Source of the DNA: Akkermansiaceae bacterium
Lineage (GTDB): Bacteria; Verrucomicrobiota; Verrucomicrobiia; Verrucomicrobiales; Akkermansiaceae
Direction of reading: 5' to 3'
NCBI GenBank assembly: GCA_024233135.1
Contig: JACKPZ010000029.1
Coordinates: forward strand, 1-41,930
DNA length: 41,930 nt
The notes beneath the pieces were generated by a model. It saw only the letters and a list, made by a program, of their open reading frames with translations. It had not been told where the DNA came from and made no database searches. This document shows positions 8,929-15,437 of the stretch, one piece after another. Positions within the stretch are counted from its first letter, which is position 1, and each line of letters opens with the position of its first letter. A program made the translations under genes and the position numbers.

Positions 8929-8978
8929 TTTCGTTCGGGACGAGGAGGCCGTGGGTTCGAATCCCGCCGCCCCGACCA
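8929..8978 (+). tRNA. tRNA-Pro(CGG), 3' part only; attachment site
   Basis: The anticodon loop is TTCGGGA (8934-8940) with anticodon CGG and the G37 typical of proline tRNAs. The 3' anticodon strand CGAGG follows, then variable bases AGGCC, T-arm GTGGG-TTCGAAT-CCCGC, acceptor 3' strand CGCCCCG, discriminator A and an encoded CCA (8976-8978). The anticodon 5' strand can just be read as TTTCG. Upstream of it there is no D-arm and no CGGGGCG acceptor strand, only AT-rich DNA, so the gene is cut in the anticodon arm. This is the shape of an attR site left by integration into a tRNA 3' end. It is not expected to yield a functional tRNA from this copy. Confidence 0.85.
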
Positions 8979-8982
8979 TTTC

Positions 8983-9009
8983 AAAAAGCTCCCCTCGCGG
9001 GAGCTTTTT
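8983..9009. terminator. Intrinsic terminator of the tRNA-Pro gene
   Basis: A perfect 11-bp stem, AAAAAGCTCCC with GGGAGCTTTTT around the loop CTCGC, starts 4 nt after the CCA. The A and T runs make it usable in both directions. Confidence 0.85.
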
Positions 9010-9042
9010 GGTTTTCCGCCTGTGCGCCGGGTGGAGAGCGGC

Positions 9043-9048
9043 TAGACT
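9043..9048 (+). promoter_or_regulatory. -10-like hexamer adjoining the GTG start
   Basis: TAGACT, 7 nt (CGGCGCC) before the GTG at 9056. It belongs to the set of start-proximal hexamers in this window that imply a leaderless transcript. No clear -35 box is seen. Confidence 0.45.
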
Positions 9049-9055
9049 CGGCGCC

Positions 9056-9583
9056 GTGGCGACGACGCGGATGATCCTCAACGAAGAGAGCTGCGGGCTG
9101 GTGCTCGGAGAGATGGTGGAGGAGGCGGAGCGTTTGATCTGGCTGGTGACGGCGGACATCAAGGACCTGCACGTGAAACGCGGTCGGCGCTACGTGCCGT
9201 TCCTGAAGGTGCTGGCGGAGAAGGTTTCCGAGGGGGTGGAGGTGCGCCTGATCCACGCGAAGGAGCCGGGGCCGAGGTTCCGCGAGGATTTCGACCGGTT
9301 TCCCGAACTCATCGAGGCGGAGAACTTCGAGCGCATCCTATGCCCGCGGATGCACATGAAGTGCGTGCTCGTCGATGGCCGGAAGGCCTACATCGGATCG
9401 GCGAACCTGACAGGCGCCGGGATGGGCGCGAAACACAAGGACCGTCGGAATTTCGAGGCCGGCGTGGTGACGGACGAGCCCGCGATGGTGGGCGAGCTGA
9501 TGGATTTCCTCGACGCCTTCCACCTCGGCGACCACTGCCTGAAATGCCGGCTGCGCGAGGTGTGCCCGGACCCGGTGGCCTGA
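9056..9583 (+). CDS. Single-HKD phospholipase D-like protein
   Basis: The product is 175 residues with one HKD motif, HMKCVLVDGRKAYIGSANLT (H100, K102, D107), and the G-S pair that follows it in the phospholipase D superfamily. Proteins with a single motif act as dimers, as in Nuc-type endonucleases, so it may cut phosphodiesters in DNA or lipid; the substrate cannot be told. There is no signal peptide. The C-terminus carries a cysteine cluster (C-x2-C-x5-C in CLKCRLREVC) not needed for the fold and possibly metal-binding. The start is taken as GTG 9056, which has TAGACT 7 nt upstream; ATG 9071 is the alternative. A longer frame reaching back to 8951 would run through the tRNA and terminator and is rejected. 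Seventeen bases separate its stop from the lepB -35 box. Confidence 0.75.
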   Translation: MATTRMILNEESCGLVLGEMVEEAERLIWLVTADIKDLHVKRGRRYVPFLKVLAEKVSEGVEVRLIHAKEPGPRFREDFDRFPELIEAENFERILCPRMHMKCVLVDGRKAYIGSANLTGAGMGAKHKDRRNFEAGVVTDEPAMVGELMDFLDAFHLGDHCLKCRLREVCPDPVA

Positions 9584-9600
9584 GGCGTCCGTCTCCGCGC

Positions 9601-9629
9601 TTGATACCGGCGGCGGGCGGGTCGAGACT
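9601..9629 (+). promoter_or_regulatory. Predicted lepB promoter
   Basis: TTGATA (9601-9606), a 17-nt spacer and GAGACT (9624-9629) form the pair. The ATG at 9637 follows after only 7 nt (CCGCGCC), so transcription should begin at or next to the start codon. Confidence 0.55.
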
Positions 9630-9636
9630 CCGCGCC

Positions 9637-10854
9637 ATGTTCACCCCGAAGTGGAAGAAGGAGGCGCTCCATCTGGCCAAGGCCGGCCGCAAGTTCGTCG
9701 CTTACAAGCGCGACCTGCTGAAACCGGACCGCATCGACGAGATCGAGTCCCGCCGCTCCGACCTGCTCGCCGCGGTGAAATCCGGCGACAAGCCGGCGGT
9801 GGCCGAGGCATCCAAGCAGCTCCGCACCACCTGCGAGAACTCGCTGCCGCACGAGAAACCTCTCGGCTGGCTGGAGGAGAACGTCGAGGTGATGTTCGTG
9901 GCGATCGTCATCGCCCTCGGCCTGCGCGCTTACTACCTGCAGCCGTTCCGGATCCCGACGGGCTCGATGCAGCCGACGCTCAACGGCATCATCGGCACGC
10001 CGCTGCCGGAAGAGGAATGGCCTTCCTTCCCGCAGCGCATGATCGAGAAGATCACCCGCGGGCGCAGCTACGTGAAGATCGTCAACGACGAGGACCGCCG
10101 GATCGCCTTCACGCCGCAGGGCCAACCGGCGGTGCACGACGTGCAGATGTTCCATTTCTTCAGCCGCTCGATCATCCAGTTCAGCGACGCGAAGCCGCTG
10201 CGCCTGCCCGCGCCGGTGAACCCCTGCGCCGAGATCGGCCTGCGCTCCGCCCTCAGCAGCGCGGCCCAGCACAACGGCGTGCTCAAGGCCGGCACGGTGG
10301 TCTGCGAAGGGACCATCGACTCCGGCGACCTCGTGCTCGTCGACAAGTTTTCCTACCACTTCCGCAAACCGAAACGTGGCGAGGTCTTCGTTTTCGACAC
10401 CATCGACATCAAGGGCATCCACGAGCGCAGCGGCGAGCAGGCCGCCGGTTCACACTACATCAAGCGCCTCTGCGGCGTGCCCGGTGACAAGCTCTCGATC
10501 CAGTCTCCGGACCTGCTCATCGACGGCAAGATCGCCGACGAACCCGGCATCGCTCGCGTCAGCCGCGGTGAGGGGGCCTACGACATCAACCCGCGCGGCT
10601 ACGTCTACGCCGATCCCAAGGAGGCTCGTCACGGCAACAAGATCCTGCCGCAATACATCGTGAAACCAGGCGACACGCTCAGCCTGCGGGGCAACGGAGA
10701 ACCGTCGCAGCGCGAATACGCGGCACTCGGCGACAACACCGGCAACTCGCTGGACTCCCGCTACTGGGGCCCGGTGAAACAGTTCAACCTCGTGGGCCCC
10801 GCGTTGTTCTCGCTGTGGCCGGTCACCACCGGTCACTGGGGTTTCATCCGCTGA
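9637..10854 (+). CDS. lepB: Signal peptidase I
   Basis: This is an S26-family enzyme that removes signal peptides from exported proteins at the inner membrane. The product is 405 residues. A cytoplasmic basic region of about 80 residues precedes a membrane span (VMFVAIVIALGLRAYYL, 85-101). The catalytic serine lies in PTGSMQPTL (Ser110), the catalytic lysine in YIKRLCGVPGD (Lys276), and box E GDNTGNSLDSRYWGP is at 365-379. The distance between the Ser and Lys boxes is long because of an insertion of roughly 110 residues (about 120-230) with no recognised domain. Only one N-terminal span is clear. The start ATG 9637 is set by the adjoining promoter. The squalene-synthase-like gene follows 6 nt after its stop and RseP lies further on, so these envelope genes are likely co-expressed. 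Confidence 0.93.
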   Translation: MFTPKWKKEALHLAKAGRKFVAYKRDLLKPDRIDEIESRRSDLLAAVKSGDKPAVAEASKQLRTTCENSLPHEKPLGWLEENVEVMFVAIVIALGLRAYYLQPFRIPTGSMQPTLNGIIGTPLPEEEWPSFPQRMIEKITRGRSYVKIVNDEDRRIAFTPQGQPAVHDVQMFHFFSRSIIQFSDAKPLRLPAPVNPCAEIGLRSALSSAAQHNGVLKAGTVVCEGTIDSGDLVLVDKFSYHFRKPKRGEVFVFDTIDIKGIHERSGEQAAGSHYIKRLCGVPGDKLSIQSPDLLIDGKIADEPGIARVSRGEGAYDINPRGYVYADPKEARHGNKILPQYIVKPGDTLSLRGNGEPSQREYAALGDNTGNSLDSRYWGPVKQFNLVGPALFSLWPVTTGHWGFIR

Positions 10855-10860
10855 CATCCC

Positions 10861-11697
10861 GTGCCGACGAACGCCCAACAGATCACTCGTCGGGCGAAGT
10901 CGAATCTCGCGTTCGCGTTGCGCATCCTGCCGCAGCCGAACCGCGACGACATGGTGGTTTTTTATGCGTTCTGCCGGCTCATCGACGACCTCGCGGACGA
11001 TCCCGGCCTGCCTGCCGAAACCCGCCGAGCGGCGCTCGACGCGTGGGCCCGCGGGCTGGAGCACGGGTTTGAGAACCCGGACGAAATGCAGGCCGCCATC
11101 ACCGGGATCCGCGGGCGATACCGGATCCCGAACGAGCTGCTGCTGGCGATCATCGACGGCTGCCGCGCGGACATCGATCCCCGGCGCTTCGCCACCTGGG
11201 ACGACCTGGATGCCTACATTTGGAAAGTGAGCTGCGCGGTGGGCCTCGTTTCCGTGCGGATCTTCGGCTGCCGCAGCGAGGGTGCCGCCCCCTACGCCGA
11301 GGCGCTCGGCCGCGCGCTCCAGCTCACCAACATCGCCCGCGACGTCGGCGAGGATTGGGAAAACGGCCGCCGGCTCTACCTGCCGCTCGAATTGCTGGAG
11401 AAACACGGGATCTCGGAGGGTGAATTCCCCGTCGCCTCGTCGGACCCCCGGTTCCAGCGGGTGATGGGCGAGCTCGCCGACCGCGCCGGGACGGCATTCG
11501 GCGAGGCGGACCGCTTGTTTCCCGGCTCCGACCGCCGGCCGCTCGCGCCCGCGCGCATCATGGGGGCCATTTACCACAGCCTGCTGCGGCGGATGCGCGG
11601 TGACCGTTTCCGGGTCTTTGAGAAACGATACCGCGTCCCCACGCCCGCGAAGGCGCTCATCCTCATCCGTCATTCACTCGCCGCGCGGCTGCCGTGA
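10861..11697 (+). CDS. Squalene/phytoene synthase family enzyme
   Basis: The product is 278 residues, matching the trans-isoprenyl diphosphate head-to-head synthases that join two prenyl diphosphates. The first aspartate motif is FCRLIDDLADD (D42, D43, D46, D47). The second region is ALQLTNIARDVGEDWENGRR (D161 to D165), followed by LYLPLELL. The spacing and total length are those of HpnC/HpnD and CrtB/CrtM enzymes. Motifs alone cannot tell hopanoid (presqualene or squalene) from carotenoid use. No second synthase, desaturase or squalene-hopene cyclase is in the window, so the pathway partner genes are elsewhere. The start is GTG 10861, six bases after lepB, giving MPTNAQQITRRAKSNLAFAL, a normal N-terminus for this family. 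It is probably in one transcript with lepB. Confidence 0.85.
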   Translation: MPTNAQQITRRAKSNLAFALRILPQPNRDDMVVFYAFCRLIDDLADDPGLPAETRRAALDAWARGLEHGFENPDEMQAAITGIRGRYRIPNELLLAIIDGCRADIDPRRFATWDDLDAYIWKVSCAVGLVSVRIFGCRSEGAAPYAEALGRALQLTNIARDVGEDWENGRRLYLPLELLEKHGISEGEFPVASSDPRFQRVMGELADRAGTAFGEADRLFPGSDRRPLAPARIMGAIYHSLLRRMRGDRFRVFEKRYRVPTPAKALILIRHSLAARLP

Positions 11698-11723
11698 CAC
11701 GCGATCCCGGGGCCTGAATGAAC

Positions 11724-11751
11724 TTGCCGGACCGCCGGGACGCGTTACGTT
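11724..11751 (+). promoter_or_regulatory. Predicted rseP promoter
   Basis: TTGCCG (11724-11729), a 16-nt spacer and TACGTT (11746-11751) form the pair. The expected start near 11759 leaves about 17 nt of leader before the ATG at 11776. Confidence 0.4.
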
Positions 11752-11775
11752 CCCCGCGATTTCCCGACTTTCCAC

Positions 11776-13191
11776 ATGTCGCAACTTCCCGCCTTTGTTC
11801 AGGTGATCGTGCTGCTGGCCGTCATCATCACGTCCTTCAACATCATCATCTTCGTCCACGAGCTCGGCCATTTCCTGGCCGCCCGCTGGCGTGGTCTCCA
11901 GGTCGATCGTTTCCAGATCTGGTTCGGCAAGCCGATCTGGAAAAAGGACGTCAACGGCGTGCAATACGGCCTCGGCTGGCTGCCCTTCGGCGGCTTCGTG
12001 GCCCTGCCGCAGATGGCACCGATGGAGGCCATCGAAGGCGGCGAGAAACACGAGAAGCCGCTGCCGCCGATCAGCGCGCTGGACAAGATCATCGTCGCTT
12101 TCGCCGGTCCCTTGTTCTCGATGCTGCTCGCGCTCGCCGCCGCGCTCATCGTCTGGCAGGTCGGCAAACCCAAGGACTTCATGCCCGCCACCGAGGTCGG
12201 TTATGTGGCGGAGAAAAGCCCGGCCGAAAAAGCCGGCCTCAAGCCCGGTGACGTGATCACCAGGATCAACGGAGAACCGGTGAACGGCTTCGCGGGATCG
12301 CTCGAGTCGATCCAGGAACGCATCATCCTCAGCCGCGGCGAGAAGATCGTTTTCACCGTCGAGCGCCCCGGTGTGGAAGAACCGATTGAGCTCACCTCCG
12401 GCTTCGAAACCGAAGACTCGAAATGGTATCAACGCCGCGCCCTGCGCGAGGTCGGCATCGCACCCGCGGGCCCCGCGTTCATCGGCGAGGTGATGCCGAA
12501 GAGCCCGGCCGCGAAAGCGGGACTGAAGCCGGGCGACCAGATCGTTTCCGTCGACGGCCAGGAACTCCGGAGCCGCCATGAGTTCTCCCGCTATCTCGAA
12601 GCGAACGACTGGAAAGCGGTCACCATCGGCGTGCGCAGCCCGGACGGCAAGGTCCGCGAGGTGCAACTCACTCCCGAGCGCCCCCTGCAACCGAAGGGCC
12701 GCGACCCGATGATCGGCGTCGGCTGGAATGTGGAGAAGGACGTCGATGTCCGCATCGTCAAACCCGCCCCCCTCACCCAGGTCGTTGACAGCCTGGAAAT
12801 GATGTGGGTCACCATCACCAGCGTCGCCGCCCCGAACTCCAGCATCGGCGTGGACCACCTCAGCGGTCCGGTCGGCATCGCCAAGGTTCAGTTCCAAATG
12901 CTCAAGACCGACAACGGCTGGCGCCGGATCCTCGCCTTCATGGTGCTCTTCAACGTGAACCTCGCGGTCCTGAACATGCTGCCCTTCCCGGTGCTCGACG
13001 GCGGCCACATCACGCTCGCCATCCTTGAGAAAATCGCCGGCCGTCCGGTGCAGGCGAAGCCGCTGGAAATCGTCCAGACCGTCTGCGCCCTCGCCCTCAT
13101 CTCGCTGATGATCTTCGTCACCAGCAAGGACATCGGCGACGGCTTCGGCCGCGGCTCCGCCGACGGCCAGGAAGTGGTGTTCCCGGATTGA
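11776..13191 (+). CDS. rseP: RseP-type site-2 intramembrane metalloprotease
   Basis: This is a zinc protease of the M50 family that cuts membrane proteins, classically the anti-sigma-E factor RseA after DegS, and also clears signal-peptide remnants. The product is 471 residues. The first span contains the HExxH site HELGH (H28, E29, H32). Two PDZ domains follow (about 125-210 and 225-300, each beginning with a SPAEKAGLKPGD-like or SPAAKAGLKPGD carboxylate loop). The third zinc ligand is in the conserved NMLPFPVLDGGH near residues 401-412, and a last span with ALISLMIFV follows. All key residues are present. Its place after signal peptidase I fits a protein-export and envelope-quality role. 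No rseA or sigma-E gene is in view. The hairpin at 13194-13258 begins 2 nt after its stop. Confidence 0.93.
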   Translation: MSQLPAFVQVIVLLAVIITSFNIIIFVHELGHFLAARWRGLQVDRFQIWFGKPIWKKDVNGVQYGLGWLPFGGFVALPQMAPMEAIEGGEKHEKPLPPISALDKIIVAFAGPLFSMLLALAAALIVWQVGKPKDFMPATEVGYVAEKSPAEKAGLKPGDVITRINGEPVNGFAGSLESIQERIILSRGEKIVFTVERPGVEEPIELTSGFETEDSKWYQRRALREVGIAPAGPAFIGEVMPKSPAAKAGLKPGDQIVSVDGQELRSRHEFSRYLEANDWKAVTIGVRSPDGKVREVQLTPERPLQPKGRDPMIGVGWNVEKDVDVRIVKPAPLTQVVDSLEMMWVTITSVAAPNSSIGVDHLSGPVGIAKVQFQMLKTDNGWRRILAFMVLFNVNLAVLNMLPFPVLDGGHITLAILEKIAGRPVQAKPLEIVQTVCALALISLMIFVTSKDIGDGFGRGSADGQEVVFPD

Positions 13192-13193
13192 GG

Positions 13194-13258
13194 ATCGTAG
13201 GCGCGGTCGTGAGACCGCGTCAGGCGCTCCATCGCGGTCTCACGACCGCGCCCACGAT
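13194..13258. repeat. REP-like hairpin, left copy
   Basis: A 26-bp stem (13194-13219 with 13233-13258, one mismatch) encloses the 13-nt loop TCAGGCGCTCCAT. The stem core GGCGCGGTCGTGAGACCGC is shared with the copy at 13816-13874 in the same orientation. It starts 2 nt after the rseP stop and could end rseP transcripts or protect their 3' ends. Its last bases are also part of the transposase start region. Confidence 0.9.
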
Positions 13259-13811
13259 GATGGACCACCCGGATCACCTCCCGCGCCTCGATCCATCGTC
13301 CTATCGCGGCACCGCATGGGTCCATTGGACGATGACCATGCACGACCGGGCACGAGGATGGCTCGACGACTCGATGCATCGCCAGGTTCGAGAACTCCTG
13401 CTGCACACATCGGCGCGGTATTTCCTCCACTGCGCGGGGTATTGTTTGATGCCCGATCACGCCCACTTCCTTTGGATGGGGCTCTGGGACGGCTCGGACC
13501 AGCTGCTCGTTTCCTAGTTCTTTCGAAAGCATTGGAACGCCGCCTTGCGTCCTCACGGCGTCAAGCTCCAGCCACAGGCATACGATCATGTCTTACGGGA
13601 AAGCGAACGACGACCTGATGCGTTCGAAGACACGGTGATCTATATCTTCAAAAATCCCCAGCGAGCGAAACTTGTGGGAGAATGGCAGGATTGGCCCTTC
13701 CTGGGCACCATCCTCCCCGGCTATCCGGATATTCCTGCCGCCCGGTTCGGCGAATTCTGGCCGATGTTCTGGAAAATCCATAACAAGGAGCGGACCCGTT
13801 TCGGATCGTAG
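13257..13811 (+). pseudogene. REP-associated tyrosine transposase (RAYT), in-frame TAG
   Basis: This is a Y1/HUH transposase of the IS200-like RAYT group, which nicks single-stranded REP hairpins. The HUH pair is in MPDHAHFLW (H68, H70). The catalytic tyrosine is in VIYIFKNPQRAKLV (Y129), a hallmark phrase of the family. Codon 87 (13515-13517) is TAG, between DQLLVS and FFRKHWNAAL. The frame is otherwise open on both sides with full-length family sequence, so a single C-to-T change of a CAG glutamine codon explains it. Unless amber is suppressed, the product lacks the tyrosine half and is inactive. It is flanked on both sides by matching hairpins, presumably its own substrate. The start is ATG 13257 or 13260, at the end of the left hairpin. 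Confidence 0.88.
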
Positions 13812-13815
13812 TCCC

Positions 13816-13874
13816 GTAGGCGCGGTCGTGAGACCGCATCAGGCGCTCCATCGCGGTCTCACGACCGCGCCTAC
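13816..13874. repeat. REP-like hairpin, right copy
   Basis: A perfect 22-bp stem (13816-13837 with 13853-13874) encloses a 15-nt loop containing TCAGGCGCTCCAT, the same loop as the left copy. It begins 4 nt after the transposase stop. Its right end CTA (13871-13873) is the TAG stop of the minus-strand enoyl reductase gene, so the hairpin lies at the 3' end of both genes. Confidence 0.92.
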
Positions 13875-14866
13875 ATCCGGAAGAGCACCTTGCCGTTGCG
13901 GTCGGGAGCGTCGAGGCGGGCGAGCGCTTGCTTCCATTCATCGAGCGGAAACGTGGAGTCCACCGGCTGGACGAGTTTTCCCCCGACCATCAGGCCGGCG
14001 AGCTTCTGATAGGCGGACGCCACCTCCTCCGGTGTCGCGCCGTCCACCCAGCGGGTGACCCACAGACCGCGCAGGCGGATGTCCTGGAAAAGCAGCAGGC
14101 CGTTCGGCAGGGTGATCGGCTTTTTCGCCATCGCGCCGTAGGTGACATGGGTGCCGCCCTTGGTGAGGAGTTTCATCAGGCGCAGGGCGCTGTCACCGCC
14201 GACGGCATTGAACGCGAGTTTCGCGGACGGGCCGCCTAACAACTCCTTCGCTTTCGCCAGTCCGCTGTCTTCATCGAGCAGCACCTCGTCCGCGCCGAGC
14301 GCCTTGAGGTCAGCGAACTGGTCCTCGCTGCGGACGAACGAGATCGTGCGGATGCCGAGTTCGCGGGCGAGTTGGATCACGCAGCGGCCGACCGCCGAGT
14401 TGCCAAGGTTCTGGACAATCCAGTCGCCCGCTTCGAGTTTCGCGAATCCGTGCAGGAGCTGCCAGGCGGTCGCTGGGTTCACCTTCAGCATCGCCGCCTG
14501 CACCGCATCGATCCCCGCGGGAAGTTTGAACAAACTGGCGGCCGGCACCGTGGTGTGCGTCGCCCAGGTGTCGGACCGCTTCAGGAAAATCACCGCGTCA
14601 CCGGGCGAGAAACCATCGTCGTGAGATCTCTCGACAACGCCGCTGCCTTCGATGCCGGGTGTCGCAGGCAGCTCGAGTTTCACGCCATAGGTGCCTTCGA
14701 TCGTGTTGAGGTCGGCGGGATTGATCGGTGCCGCGCACATCCGCACGAGAACCTCTCCGGGCCCTGGCTCGCGCGGTTCCAACGATTGGATTTCCAGCAC
14801 ATCGGCCGGCGCGCCCGTCACAGGGAACACCAGACGCCGGCCTTTCGCATCGGCTGATTCATTCAT
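13871..14866 (-). CDS. MECR-like 2-enoyl thioester reductase (MDR family)
   Basis: This is a 331-residue zinc-free medium-chain dehydrogenase/reductase. The N-terminal GroES-like half has NPADLNTIEGTYG, with the tyrosine (Y60) at the place of the catalytic tyrosine of MECR/Etr1. It continues with LPATPGIEGSGVVE and, in the cofactor half, MLKVNPATAWQLL and QNLGNSAVGRCVIQLAREL. These phrases are closest to the mitochondrial-type trans-2-enoyl-CoA/ACP reductases, which use NADPH to finish fatty-acid elongation. A general quinone oxidoreductase (QOR) role is the alternative. The start is ATG 14866, where a -35/-10 pair adjoins the codon; the long upstream frame runs into the divergent gene. Its stop is made by the right REP hairpin. 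It is divergent from the His-rich/efflux cluster and probably unrelated to it. Confidence 0.78.
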   Translation of the reverse strand: MNESADAKGRRLVFPVTGAPADVLEIQSLEPREPGPGEVLVRMCAAPINPADLNTIEGTYGVKLELPATPGIEGSGVVERSHDDGFSPGDAVIFLKRSDTWATHTTVPAASLFKLPAGIDAVQAAMLKVNPATAWQLLHGFAKLEAGDWIVQNLGNSAVGRCVIQLARELGIRTISFVRSEDQFADLKALGADEVLLDEDSGLAKAKELLGGPSAKLAFNAVGGDSALRLMKLLTKGGTHVTYGAMAKKPITLPNGLLLFQDIRLRGLWVTRWVDGATPEEVASAYQKLAGLMVGGKLVQPVDSTFPLDEWKQALARLDAPDRNGKVLFRM

Positions 14867-14872
14867 GGCGCG

Positions 14873-14900
14873 ATGGTGAAACATCCGCCGCGTCGTCCAA
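14873..14900 (-). promoter_or_regulatory. Predicted promoter of the enoyl reductase gene
   Basis: On the minus strand TTGGAC (14900-14895), a 16-nt spacer and CACCAT (14878-14873) form the pair, then CGCGCC and the ATG at 14866. The 6-nt distance predicts a leaderless mRNA. Confidence 0.5.
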
Positions 14901-14980
14901 GCGGGAAATCCGCGGCCACCACGCGCATCCTGCTTTTCCCTTGCGGGATCGGACTCCCGCGGGCAGATTCCGCGCGCTTC

Positions 14981-15331
14981 ATGCGTTGGTTTCTCCCATG
15001 GCTCCTGTTGCTCGGCATGCTTGCCGGCCCGTCGTCGCGCCTTGTCGGCGCGGACCCATGCGATGCCATGGCCACGGTCCATGAGTCGGAGCACTCGCAT
15101 GATCACGGTCATCATCCCGAGCACCCATGCTCTCCGGGTCACGACAAGAACTGCCCGATGGATCATCACTCGAACCACGGCTTCTGCTGCCACCAGATGC
15201 CGATGTCATCCGATGAACACGCTCCCGTCGGCGCGCGTCATCTCCCCTTCTCGCTTTCCCCCGTCCGGGAGGATTCCAACCGCATCCCGGACGAACCTTG
15301 CAGCAAACTGGACAAACCGCCGTTGATCTGA
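14981..15331 (+). CDS. Small His-rich exported protein
   Basis: The product is 116 residues. A signal peptide (MRWFLPWLLLLGMLAGPSSRLVGA) is followed by a mature part crowded with metal ligands: HESEHSHDHGHHPEHPC, then PMDHHSNHGFCCHQMPM, mixing histidine, cysteine and methionine. The C-terminal 35 residues are ordinary and end KLDKPPLI. No named family is recognised. The composition and the place 106 bp upstream of a heavy-metal RND operon suggest a periplasmic metal-binding or sensing protein for that system, which is inference. The ATG at 14981 is chosen because the signal peptide starts there; the open frame further upstream encodes Arg/Ser-rich sequence without character. It could also be only a fast-evolving leader gene of the operon. 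Confidence 0.65.
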   Translation: MRWFLPWLLLLGMLAGPSSRLVGADPCDAMATVHESEHSHDHGHHPEHPCSPGHDKNCPMDHHSNHGFCCHQMPMSSDEHAPVGARHLPFSLSPVREDSNRIPDEPCSKLDKPPLI

Positions 15332-15398
15332 GCGGCCGCACGTCTCCGCCCGCCCACATCTGTTAGATCGTGGCGCGCACCGTTCCTCGTTTGTCCGT

Positions 15399-15416
15399 TC
15401 CGGGAAATTCCCCGGA
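15399..15416. promoter_or_regulatory. Palindrome in the efflux operon leader
   Basis: TCCGGG-AAATTC-CCCGGA, a perfect 6-bp dyad with a 6-nt spacer, lies 21 nt before the first efflux gene. It could be the operator of a metal-responsive repressor; no such regulator gene is adjacent. Confidence 0.3.
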
Positions 15417-15437
15417 CCCAACCGTCATGCTGCTACC

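Noticed and set aside
8802..8984. Minus-strand frame beginning MKWSGRRDSNPRPPRPERN
   Set aside because: This is the well-known spurious translation of the reverse strand of a tRNA 3' end.
10450..11673. 407-codon minus-strand frame over lepB and the squalene synthase-like gene
   Set aside because: It crosses two real genes and shows no protein family character.
11674..13008. 444-codon minus-strand frame over rseP
   Set aside because: rseP has every catalytic motif; the antisense product has none.
13188..13517. Transposase start at TTG 13188
   Set aside because: It would translate through the whole left hairpin; the family N-terminus begins at ATG 13257 or 13260.
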